Shown: positions 42,633 to 53,680 of the stretch, piece by piece
Position numbering within the stretch: the first letter of the stretch is position 1
Layout of the letters: the number at the start of each line of letters is the position of its first letter
Assembly: GCF_035046485.1 (NCBI RefSeq)
Contig: NC_085138.1
Location: 16,247,329-16,311,328 of the forward strand
Direction: 5' to 3'
Source: Aedes albopictus
Lineage: Eukaryota > Arthropoda > Insecta > Diptera > Culicidae
Length of the DNA: 64,000 nucleotides
Notes under the pieces: generated by a model
The model's input: only the letters and a program-made list of their open reading frames with translations
The model's database searches: none
What the model was told of the DNA's origin: nothing
Position numbers and translations under genes: made by a program

Positions 42633-44737
42633 TAGTTTATCCAGAATGACTCCCTTCTTCGTCTCCTAGGAGTTATTGCAGGAATTTTTCAAGAATTTTC
42701 CTAGGAAAATTTTCCAAACATTCTATCAGAAAAGCCTTCTGAATTTCTCCTGGGAGCGCTCAATTTTTCCGGAAATTACAGAAGTTTTTTTTTATCGGGA
42801 ATAACTTGAACAAATAAATCTCCGGGAACCGCATCAGGAGTTCTTTGACGATCTCCTTCCAGAGTTTCGAAAGCTCTGACAGGAATTATTTCAGTTGTTT
42901 ATCTGAAAATTTCTTCAGATGGTCCTCAAGCAATTAGTTATACAGTTTTCCCAAGATTTTTTCTTGGTTACTCCGAAAAACCCTGAGGGAGTTTTTTAAA
43001 GAGCACTTTCGGAGATTTCCCCATGATTGGTTTTAGTATTTGATCCGTGATTTCCGTTAAGAGGCACATTACAAATTCCTTTGAGATTTTTTTGGGGGAT
43101 TCGTTTAGTAATTCTTCCAGGATTTCTATAAGATGATTGTGTAGGAATTCCTTCAGAAGATTCTCCTTCATATAATAAATAATGATCTTATTGACGATTT
43201 AAGAACGAGTAAGTTACTTCAAGGGTTCCTTAGGGAATTTCTTTAGGAGGTCCCTCGTGAAATCCTCCATAAGCTTTTCCGCGGTTTACTTCAAGAATAC
43301 ATTCGGGAATTCTTTCAGGAGTTCTTTTATTGGGGCATTTTTCATGACCATCGTCGAGAATTCCTTTATGAGGTCCTCTGGCAATTCCTTTAGGTGTTTG
43401 TCCGGATATTCACTTATGACTTTTTTTTTGAAATCCTCTGAAGTTTTTATGAGTTGCCCAGGAATTCGTTCCGGAAGTCCTCCATTATTTATTTTTTTTT
43501 TCAAAAATTACTTGAAACAATGCTTTACTAGTTTTTTCCGAGCATTTACTTATGATTTATTCGTTTGGACGGGTATTCTGTCTCTCCAAGAGTTGCTTCA
43601 GTAGTTCTTCCGAGAACTTCTTCAATGGATACCTTTAGGAGTTCTTGGCAAACTTTCTTCAGAGTATCTGTTAAAGCTCTCTTGAGATATCATTTCTTCA
43701 CGAAATTCTCAAGGTGATTTTCCGAAGGATCCTACGAAAATTACTACAACAATATATTATCAGAATTTTCTAGATTCTAGAACTTTCTCGTGCAATTTCT
43801 TCAGGAGTTCCTTTGATTTTTTCCTTGAGTTACTTCAGTAATACCTCCGAGAGTTTTCGGGTTTTTTTTAGGAATCCCTTGAGAAATGCCTCTTGAAGTT
43901 AATTCTAGTGCTATTTCATGATTCTCTTCAGGAGTTCTTTGAGAAATTAATTTTAGGAAAATATTCATGAAGTCAGCAGTTCCTTCACACTTTTTTCGAA
44001 ACTTTAGCCGAACATTCCTCTGGGCATTCCCCCGAGAAATTCTTAAGTAGTCTCTTCGGGGTTTCTTTAGATATTTCATCGGGATTTTTTCCACACGCCT
44101 TACTGGAAATTAATTTTTGAGTTTCAGAATTTCTGGGAATTTCTATTTTGAACGTAAATTTTAGCCGAGATTAATTTTTCGGTAGTCGGGAAATCCTCAG
44201 TTTATTCTGCAATTGCTCCATAAGCTTCCCTGAGTATTTTTTTTGCAGTTCATTCAGAAATTCCTAAAATCTTGGGGGAAATCTAGTGAAAAAATCCTAT
44301 AAGAATTCCAAATACACCTCCTGTAGTAACAACAGGTGGAACTAATTGAAGAATTCCTGGAGGAACTCCCAACATAAATCTCGTAGTCACTATTAGAAGA
44401 AATTTCTGAGGAACTTCTTGAAAAAACACCTGAAAGACATTTCGGAATATTTTCCGGAAATATTTTTGGATAAACTCCCTTAAAGTAGGGTATTGGTTCC
44501 CTTCTTAAGCATGTGGCTCCCATTTTCATCCCACGAAAAACAAAAGATTGAAGCGCTGTTTGTTTTGTTTCTTATTTTTGTATTTTTTGTTAGAAGTGAG
44601 CACGCATGAAAACAAAAAGAACGGAATCAATCGGTTCCGTAATCGCTTGTTTTCGAATAGGATGAATATGGGAGCGTGAGATTAATGATGGAACACATAC
44701 CCTATTACTGGAGTATTTTTTTTAAATATAATTACGA

Positions 44738-44892
44738 GATTTTTAGCCCTAGGCTAGTTCATCTCGGGACCCACGCTTTACTTCCCTTCCGAAGGAAGAA
44801 CTTACATTTTGTGAGTTTGTCAGGAGTGGGATTCGATCCCAGGTCCTCAGCGTGATAGTCATGTGTTCTAACCATCACACCAGGTCCGTTCC
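44738..44892 (-). mobile_element. tRNA-derived SINE, third family
   Basis: On the minus strand it starts GAACGGACCTGGTGTGATGG (A-box region GTGTGATGGTTAG), has B box GGGATCGAATCCCA (near 44,830), then CTTCCTTCGGAAGGGAAGTA. It ends with the CCCGAGATGAACTAGCC block. The tRNA-like half and body are well preserved. I recognise this layout from Aedes genomes but have no name for it. Confidence 0.8.
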
Positions 44893-45361
44893 CTTGCAGG
44901 AACTGTAAAGAACAATTCTCATAGAAACTCTTGAAACGATTTCTGCAGATATTCCCGGAAGAATTATCGAAGGAACTCTAGAAAATTCCCAAAGAAAAAC
45001 CTGGGAAAATTTGTGATTTGTATACCAACTACAAGAAGCCAGGAGGAACTTTTGGTAGTTCGGTGAAGGTTCTGCTTCATTGTGTATTTTATTTTTATTA
45101 CAATATTTAAGATTTTACTTAGCCTTTCTTTTGCATTCGTTGGGACCTTTAAGATCCGTTGGGAACAGCTCGCTTGAGTAGTGCACGATTTTTGTCAAAA
45201 ATTACCCTAGTACCAAAGGAGGGTTAAATAGAGCTTAAAAAACCTGAGGTGTCAATATATGTTCTTTTTTTTTACAATCCCCAATAAAACACAGAAGGAA
45301 TTACAGTTGTATAGCACAAAAGAATCACAGCATTTTTTTATAAAATACCATCCATATCCAT

Positions 45362-45392
<31 letters not shown>

Positions 45393-45775
45393 TTTGATCA
45401 ACAGGCTGTGCTAGCCCCAATCATCTTACTTTCGTATTACTATAGTTACATAGATTAAATATACATAGTACAGGAAACATAGTACACAAAACACTTTAAA
45501 TAAATACAAAGCCAACGTAATTTTACATTCTACAGAAAAGTCAAAACAATACACTTCGACGGCACACTAAAACTTCATGGTTCCCAATAACCGGATGCAC
45601 GATGTTCAAACTCTCTAAACAGCAGTCCCGCCGGCCAGGTTGAGTTCATTAAGGCTTTATCTTTATACTTCCAATCAACGCCAACTTTGAATGAGATGAA
45701 GCGTAGATTTTCATGATTGCTTCAACGCGGTACCAATTTTACAACTTCAGGTTGTCCATTTGGCTGCAATGAGTC

Positions 45776-48700
45776 TTACTTACCTTACCGGTCAGGCTAA
45801 GGCCGGGGTGGCCTCTGCTGTACATAGTAGCCGCCTCCATTCCACTCGGTCCATGGCTGTTTGTCTCCAGTTCCGCACTCTGCGTAGGGTCCGCAGATCG
45901 TCCTCCACTTGGTCGACCCACCTAGCTCGCTGCGCTCCACGTCTTCTTGTACCGGTCGGATGACTCTCGAGAACCATTTTAGTCGGGTTGCTATCCGACA
46001 TCCTGATGACGTGACCCGCCCACCGTAGCCTCCCGATTTTCGCGGTATGGACGATGGTTGGTTCTCCCAGCAGCTGATGCAGCTCGTGGTTCATTCGCCT
46101 TCTCCAAGTCCCGTCTTCCATCTGCACTCCGCCGTAGCTGGTACGCAACACCTTCCGTTCGAAAACTCCAAGGGCGCGTTGGTCCTCTGCACGTAGGGTC
46201 CATGTTTCGTGCCCATAGAGGACGACCGGTCTAATCAACGTTTTGTAGATGGTTAACTTCGTGTTACGGCGAACTTTATTCGATCGTAGAGTTCTGCGGA
46301 GTCCAAAGTAGGCACGATTTCCTGCCACAATGCGCCTCTGAATTTCTCTGCTGGTGTCGTTGTCGTCGGTCACCAGTGAGCCCAAGTACACGAATTCTTT
46401 AACCGCCTCGATTTCATCACCGTCGATATGAATTCGGGGTGGCGGGCGCGGTGATTCCTCCCTGGAGCCCTTTGCCATCATGTACTTTGTCTTCGACACA
46501 TTAATGACTAATCCGATTCGCCTGGCTTCCCTCTTTAGTCGGATGTACGTTTCCGCCATCGTCTCAAATTTACGAGCAATAATATCAATATCATCGGCAA
46601 AACCAAGCAGCTGAACGGACTTCGTGAAAATCGTCCCACTCGTGTTTATCCCCGCTCTTCTTATTACACCCTCCAAAGCAATGTTGAACAGCAAGCACGA
46701 AAGACCATCACCTTGCCGTAACCCTCTGCGAGATTCGAAGGGACTCGAGAGTGTCCCTGATACTCGAACTACGCACATCACTCGATCCATCGTCGCCTTG
46801 ATCAACCGTATCAGTTTATCCGGGAATCCGTATTCGTGCATAATCTGCCATAGCTGTTCTCGAGCGATTGTATCATACGCCGATTTGAAATCGATGAACA
46901 AGTGATGTGTGGGCACGTTGTATTCGCGGCATTTCTGCAACACCTGGCGGATGGCGAACATCTGGTCCGTTGTAGCGCGTTCACCCATAAATCCAGCCTG
47001 ATATTGCCCCACGAACTCTCTTGCAATCGGTGATAGACGGCGGCATAAAATTTGAGAGAGTATCTTGTAGGCAGCGCTCAGTAGTGTGATCGCGCGGTAG
47101 TTCCCGCAATCCAACTTGTCGCCCTTTTTGTAGATGGGACACACGATACCTTCCATCCATTCCTCCGGTAATACTTCCACCTCCCAAATCTTGGTAATGA
47201 CCCAGTGTAGTGCTCTCACCAGTGCTTCTCCACCGTATTTTAGAAGCTCGCTTGGTAGCTGATCTGCTCCAGCGGCTTTGTTGTTTTTCAACCGGCCAAC
47301 CTCCTCCTCAATCTCTTGAAGGTCAGGGGTCGGAAGTCTTTCGTCCTGTGCACATACTCCTAGATCTGTTACCACGCCACCTTCGGTACTTGCAACGTCG
47401 CCATTGAGGTGCTCATCGTAATGCTGCCGCCACCTCTCGACCACCTCACGCTCGCTCGTGAGAATATTCCCGTGATTATCTCGGCACATGTCGGCTTGTG
47501 GCACAAAGCCTCTGCGCGAGCGGTTCAGCTTCTCGTAGAACTTTCGTGTGTCCTTAGCGCGGTACAGCTCTTCCATCGCTTCGCGATCTCGTTCTTCCTG
47601 CTGGCGCTTCTTCATCCGGAAGACTGAGTTCTGCCTGTTCCGCGCCTGTTTGTAACGTGCCTCATTCGCTCTCGTACGGTGTTGCAGCATTCTCGCCAAT
47701 GCTGCATTTTTCTCGTTTTTCAACTGTTCACATTCGCCGTCGTGCCAGTCGTTTCTGTGATTCGGAGTCGCGAAGCCTAGTGCTGCAGCCGAGGTACTAC
47801 CTATGGCGGATCGGATGTCCCTCCAGCCATCTTCAAGTGTAGCTGCGCCAAGCTGCTCTTCCGTTGGTAGGGCCACTGCTAACTGCTGCGCGTAGTCTTG
47901 AGCCACTTCTACGTTACGAAGTTGCTCGATGTTGAGCCGCGGCATTCGACTTCGACGCGTGGTGATAACTGTCGAAAGTTTTGAGCGCATGCATACAGCG
48001 ACTAAGTAGTGATCCGAATCTATATTCGCACTGCGGTATGTGCGGACGTTGGTTATATCCGAGAAGAATTTACCGTCGATTAGAACGTGGTCGATTTGGT
48101 TTTCTGTTTGGTGGTCGGGTGATCTCCAGGTGGCTTTGTGGATATCTTTGCGGGGAAAGAAGGTGCTTCGGACTACCATACCACGGGAGGCTGCAAAGTT
48201 TACGCATCGCTGGCCGTTATCATTCGATACGGCGTGCAGGCTGTTTCGCCCGATTACCGGTCTGTACATTTCCTCCCTTCCTACCTGCGCGTTCATGTCG
48301 CCGACAACGATTTTCACGTCACGCGGCGAGCAACCATCGTATGTTTGCTCTAACTGCGCGTAGAACGCTTCTTTCTCGTCATCGGGTCTCCCTTCGTGTG
48401 GGCAGTGGACGTTGATGATGCTGTAGTTGAAGAAACGGCCCTTAACTCTCAACATGCACATCCTTGCGTTGATCGGCTGCCACCCGATCACACGTTGTCG
48501 CATATTGCCCAACACTATAAATCCTGTTCCCAGTTCATTGGTGGTGCCACAGCTTTGGTAGAAGGTAGCCGCTCGATGCCCGCTTTTCCACACTTTCTGT
48601 CCCGTCCAACAAAGTTCCTGCAACGCCACGATGTCGAAGTTGCGGGGATGTAGTTCGTCGTAGATTATCCTGTCACATCCTGCGAAACCTAGTGACTTGC

Positions 48701-49193
48701 AATTCCATGTTCCAAGTTTCCAATCTTAGTCCTTATTTCGTCGCGTGGGTCTTTGCCGATTGTATCGAGTCGTATTTTCTCCTATGTTATTCGCAATGGG
48801 GATTTTTACGGGTGGCTTATTGGGCCTACGCCAACACTCCTGTCTCGCCGGAGGGCCATCGTGCCAGTTCTGTTTAACGTCCCAACCAACACTGGGACGA
48901 CCACGCTGATGGGGCTACCACCTTGGATCTAGCTGGGCGTGGTGCAGCGTTTCTTACTCAGCCGCTGGATGCCAGAACAGACGCTGTTTGAGCCGCACCT
49001 CCTTGGTGAACAGACACTCGGATCGTACCTCCTCAATCTAGCTGAAGTCAGAAGGACAACAGTGCCCAGGCTGCGCTACCAGCTAAGCACACAACTCTTA
49101 GCTGGCGGTCTTTGTCATCGTTTGACCCGTGGAAGCATGAGGTAGGAACTTGTGAGGACCAGAGCTATATTGGACGCTCTCCTTATCGACTCA
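45776..49193 (-). mobile_element. RTE-clade LINE (JAM1-like), nested, nearly complete
   Basis: The element is bounded by a 20-bp target duplication with three mismatches: on the minus strand GACTCATTGCTGCAAAACGG at the 5' side (49,194-49,213) and GACTCATTGCAGCCAAATGG at the 3' side (45,756-45,775). It ends in GGTAAGGTAAGTAA, the short tetramer-like tail of RTE elements, with almost no 3' UTR. Length is 3,418 bp. JAM1 is the known Aedes RTE; the copy is called JAM1-like by recognition of its protein. Confidence 0.87.
45792..48900 (-). pseudogene. RTE endonuclease-reverse transcriptase ORF with one nonsense codon
   Basis: The frame is open from at least 48,900 to the stop at 45,792, except for a TAA at 48,726-48,728 just before the endonuclease start (LGTWNCKSLG). 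Endonuclease motifs are LQELCW, GDMNAQVG, IDHVLIDGKF and SDHYLV. The RT has KKGDKLDCGNYRAITLL, YQAGFM, DFKSAYDTI, GLRQGDGLSCLLFN and the catalytic GFADDID near nt 46,585. The C-terminal part contains LIRPVVLYG, ETW and RWAGHV motifs. In RTE elements one ORF supplies both enzymes. A protein starting after the stop would lack the endonuclease N-terminus because no early in-frame ATG is present. Otherwise all motifs are intact, so this copy died recently or was lightly mutated. Confidence 0.88.
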
Positions 49194-49774
49194 CCGTTTT
49201 GCAGCAATGAGTCATACACCATTTTTCGCATGTCATCGGTTGAAACATGTTTCGCGACTCTTGTGAAAAATATCCAGCATTTTTGGGATCCAGTAAAAGC
49301 AGTTTAAACATTAGATCCTACTTGCAGTTGAGAAGTATTGTTTAGTTTCAGCGATGAAATGTTCAGTGGATCACAATTTCTCTGCGGCGTAGACGTAATC
49401 GGAATTTTCGGGTTCTTATCGGTCTTTTGGTCCCCGGCTAACGTTCGTTTCAATTCCGCAAAACTCTCCTTAATACTTGCAAATTCGGATTGAAGCTGAT
49501 ACACTGTATGTTCCACATTGCTTTCGATATTTGTTTCAGTCAGGTCCTTCACAATCGTTTGATTTGTCGGTGCGGAGCGCTGCTTGCGGAACGAAAAGAG
49601 ACAACCGTCACACAACCAGAGGACATTGTTAAAATCAACGCAAACCCGCATCTGATATGGGTTCATATTCGTGCAACTTAAGTGGTTTTGTATGCCACAG
49701 TCTTCACACACAATTCTCTCGTCCCATGCACCGATAGCCGAAGAGCATTTACCACAATCAAATCTGCGTGCCAT

Positions 49775-52700
49775 TGTATGGTCCGTACCGGTAAATCAAG
49801 CAGTAGGGTATCGCGCCACTTGGGCGGTGGCTTCTATATTCGTCTGTCTTCCACACAGTTCGAAAAATTCGTGTACATTTACAGCGAATATCATGCACAT
49901 AATTGGAGCGTGCAGTATGCTGTATGTTTACGTGAAGTCCTAACATTACATCCATTGTAAATATTAGACGTGTAAATTTCATAGCAGAATGTGCACTCCT
50001 TGCGTCCCTCTCCATTCATTTTGTTTTGGTAGGGAAGGTGGGGAAAGGCTTGTTTTCATTTATCGAAAATTAATAACGAATCACTGGCGCATCGGACGAA
50101 ACCATCTTTATTCTATATTCTTCATAATATATTTCATGATAATAGCATCTGTATGTTTAAAGAGGCACATCATCTGGAGCATTTCAACGCAGTAAAACGC
50201 AGCGCAGCTTTACAGTTGACCGCCGGATCCAGCCGCCGCAGCGGTTGGCTGCTTGTTCACATTTTCTGATGAATCTGTAAACGAAAACACTTGTGCTGCA
50301 GATATATCGTCTTCAAACAAACTTTATTTCACCTACCTTCAACTTTTAAATGAACTCTTCAGCAAAAAACTGCACAATCGATCACTTTTCTTTTGGCAAT
50401 ATTTTTGTTGCGCGCGGAGGACAGCCATCTTTGTTTTGGTTTGATCCGACTGTGCCGCTTCTGTCATCTTTGCACTATATGCATGTAAAGTTCGTGCTAT
50501 GTTCATGTAATGATAAAATGATCCAACAATTTTAACTTTCAATGCACAGAAAACTACTGCTATGTCGTAACGTTGATATAAAAACAACCAATAATTGAAA
50601 GCTTTTCCGTGATTCATTCATGTGCAATAAATATGATAGAAAGTTACATTTTGAATTTGATTTACATGACCAATATTTACGGTGATTTATCGATTACATG
50701 ACCAGTAATATTCTGATTTTTTATCTGTGTAGTAACAAAAGTTCTTGCTCATTCGATACAACATTGAATTCTTCTTCAACTAAGCACAATTTATGCTTGA
50801 ATTAGAGTACAAGTCCCACTATTTTATGCGAAAATTGAACAGCGGTTATACACAACACGCTCGTGATCTAGCGGTTCTCACATCACTTCTCTCATTGTTC
50901 AATAACTTTTGCTACTTTGCTTCAAAAAGTCCTTCAATCACTGAAATGTGATCTTCTGTAATGCATGCACAAATGATGAAAAAATATTTGTAGTTCGTAA
51001 ATTTTCCTTAAAAGTACAAATGTATGAAAATTGACCCATTCTCATCTCTTCGAGGGGGTGAGAGTGGGTCAAGGGAACGGATTTTTTCCGCATTGAGAAC
51101 AAAGCAACTAAATCAAGTTCTGGTCCAGGTTGATACTACTTACTTATAACATATTTCATGATGGCTATGAATTTAAGAATCTAAAATGTATCAATTCACC
51201 TAAAATGTGATGTTTTATCGAGTCTTTATTTTAAAAAGGCCTTCATTTCAAGCTTTTTTCTATGAATTATCAAAATTGCTCTAAAAGCCTAATTTTTCGA
51301 TAGGAACTGCTGGCAACTATGAGGATGATACCATATAATTATTGATTCGATATTCGCAATATTTGATGTGATATTTCAGATAATGATTTGACCAAATCCC
51401 GCCCCTCTGACCCATTGTCATCCCCAACGACGTTATTTTAATAGTTTCAAAAATAGATTCATTAAATATATCTCTTGAACTTCTAATGAACTTATTTCAT
51501 TATTTTTTTTTAATTTTTAATAGGGCTTACATTTAATATTACTGTAAAAGCTTCGTCTAGGATTAATTTTTGAAATTTCCTTCTAAACGATGATGAAAAT
51601 TCTTGGAAACTTAAAAAAAAGTATTAGAATTCTCGAAGTTTTTTTTGATGCCATCCAACATTAGTCTTGATGTGTTGATTTTTTTTAGGAATGAATGAGA
51701 AGAAAAATGCTTCACGTGCTTATAAAGCAAAGATTTGACAGTTTGCGCAAACATTCTTCAATGAATACTGACAAAATTTCATCATGAAATAGTTTGAAAC
51801 ATTTTTCTGGGGGCTCTAAAAATTATATTGAAAATCTGAAATTATTTTTCATAAACTTCTCTAGCATTTTCAGCAGATTTATTTTTGGGAATTCATCTTG
51901 AATTTGTATGAGATTTTCATTTATCTTTTTTATAATTGTTCAACATAATGTTCATCTATATCTTTAAAACTTCACTTCTGATCTTCTGGTTTCATATTCA
52001 GATTTTTTTTTCTGGAAGTTTGATTTATCCCGAGAATATTGAAAATAGTTGAAATATTACAGTAAATAACATCAAATCGTATATTTTACTGCATATTCAG
52101 CATACTGAAAAAGTCGTTATGTAATCCGTCCCAGTTTAGACACTTCGTCAAGAAGATGAAAATTTAAAATAATGTGAAATTCAAAAAGAAGTAGAATTAG
52201 GAAGAAGTAAATGGAAGAAGAAGGAATAGGAAAACATGGAAGTGATCAAATCGGTAGGAAGGCAGACTTTTCTCTCTTTGCTGTCCTAAACGAACATTCC
52301 ATCCATGTTGAAGTTTAAGCCTTGATATCGCCCTTGTCACCCCACTGTACACCCAAGCTCGAAAGTAGACGGCTTCATTTCAAGAGTCAGTCTGCAGCAG
52401 AAGAGGTATAGGTACCTCAAAGGCAATGTATCGGCAAAATGCATTTGCAAAATGCAACTGCTGCAGTACCACACACTGCTGAGTCGAGGCTGACGCAAAC
52501 GCAAGTCCATGTCATGCCACACGAATCACTTCAAAGGACGATGGTTGACGATGGTGATCGGTCTTCCATTTCCAGCACCACTATATGGCTGTAGGTGGCG
52601 TAGTAAGTATGAGCGCGTGTGTGCAAATGCTTCGGAATAATACATCACTGTCAATGGTGTGCGGTTGGCTGAACGAGTGCCATTTTGGTGATTTATGCCG

Positions 52701-53680
52701 GAGGATGGAGGAACTCCAAAGTCAGTGCTGTGTGGCTGGTTTCAACGCTATAATGCTGTCCGTCCACCCACAGCACAGTAGCCAACGATGACGAGGTGTT
52801 ACCGTCCAGCTTATGGAATACTTACTGCTCCTAGTGTGGTCTATACGGCTAGTGACTGTCGCAAAGTTTATTACGCTACATGTCACACGAATCTGTCAGT
52901 GGTGAAAGTAAGTTCCAGGACAGCTTTGTCAGCAGCTCAACACAACTTGGACAGAGATGACGAACTCCAACTCGCACATCCTACTCTCTTTGCACTGAAT
53001 CCATTAGGAGAAAGTTGTGTGTAACTGTTAACTGATGGTTCCAGAAATTTAACTTGTTCTGTTATGTATGTTGTATTGATAGTGGTCCCCAGATACAAAC
53101 ATCCTACAAAGTCTCGGTCGCTCTGCACAGCAATTAACTAGCAAGACGTCTCCTCTTTGCTCAATGTTTTCACATTTAAAGCCATCCTAGCCAAGAAGTC
53201 TGAAAAGCTAACGAATCCGAAATAGTTAACAGCAAACAGCTCAATTTCCAACCCACTTCACACTCCTTTATCTCAGAGCCAGAAATTCCTGAAAAACTCC
53301 ACGCTTCAATCAGCAGTCGTTCCATCGACTGAGCTGCGGCCAGACCTTCTCTTGTTCCGTTCTACACCCCTAGCTTTCCATGCTATCAGCGCTCGTTATT
53401 GTTTAATCAGAAGCGATTAACGCTTGCCCGACACGAGCAATTTCAAGTATGAGCCCCCGTCCCCAGCACCGTCCGTCGGTTCAAACAAACCGACCGCCTC
53501 CAACGCCATCAGCAAACCAGCTCAGTTCAAAATCAACTTCCAGCCAAATTCAGTTTGGGGAATGATACGACTTGGAGCCACGTGCTTCGACTCTTCACGC
53601 TGCCATCGTCGTCGTACCGTCATCACCAGTTGAGTGCTTTGGCAGATGAGTACCGTGAGATGATGGGGGATTGGTCACTT
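49775..53680. other. Intron-like stretch without recognised genes
   Basis: The first 240 bp may be 5' UTR of the half-LINE. The rest is AT-rich with no frame resembling a protein, no tandem array and no RNA gene seen. A short inverted motif, GACCCATTCTCATC with GGTGAGAGTGGGTC, lies at 51,035-51,075. The frame at 53,424-53,633 is Pro/Ser-rich but matches nothing I know. Confidence 0.5.

Larger units (their letters stand above)
42240..45060. repeat. Degenerate GGAATTCC-type array with polarity change near 44.27 kb
   Basis: Sense is TTCCTTCAGGAATTC-like to about 44,260, then AATTCCTGGAGGAACT-like to about 45,060. Unit identity is low. The array is interrupted by the MITE at 42,478-42,632 and the SINE at 44,738-44,892. 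Frames here are artefacts. Confidence 0.7.
45361..49774 (-). mobile_element. ORF1-only LINE derivative ('half-LINE'), split by RTE element
   Basis: Read on the minus strand, a start codon at 49,774 opens an ORF1 with a PHD-like finger. After removal of the RTE insertion, ORF1 runs on to a stop at 45,575-45,577. Directly after that come about 180 bp of 3' UTR and an (AAAT)n tail (45,361-45,396). No endonuclease or reverse transcriptase lies between ORF1 and the tail. The 5' limit is uncertain and may extend to about 50,010. A LINE with ORF1 and tail but no ORF2 would depend on a partner LINE. Confidence 0.72.
45575..49774 (-). pseudogene. ORF1 of the half-LINE: PHD-like finger, coiled coil, gag-like C-terminus (interrupted)
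   Basis: The first 156 residues (49,774-49,307) begin with a cysteine-rich finger of PHD/treble-clef type: CGKC, CEDC, HLSC, WLCDGC. A likely coiled coil follows (QLQSEFASIKESFAELKRTL). A TAA at 49,304-49,306 interrupts, but the same frame continues with CWIFFTRVAKHVSTDDM to the insertion site at about 49,213. Beyond the RTE element, 45,775-45,575 continues with EVVKLVPR, an in-frame TGA (45,722-45,724), then FISFKVGVD, WPAGLLFREF and the natural stop. Such ORF1 proteins of mosquito LINEs bind element RNA. The two premature stops and the insertion make this copy dead. Confidence 0.8.

Noticed and set aside
44738..44892. A genuine tRNA gene on the minus strand
   Set aside because: A and B boxes are present but the acceptor stem does not close and the sequence continues into a SINE body.
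47981..48415. Plus-strand frame of 144 codons
   Set aside because: It is antisense to the RTE endonuclease, whose minus-strand motifs are clear.
49180..49200. GTGAGT at the end of the half-LINE ORF1 part as a splice donor
   Set aside because: The position coincides with the end of the RTE target duplication, and ORF1 coding resumes at the other duplicate, so insertion explains it better than splicing.
51035..51075. GACCCATTCTCATC / GGTGAGAGTGGGTC inverted motif as a MITE
   Set aside because: Arms are about 14 bp with a loop of a few bases, with no target duplication or second copy; could be chance.
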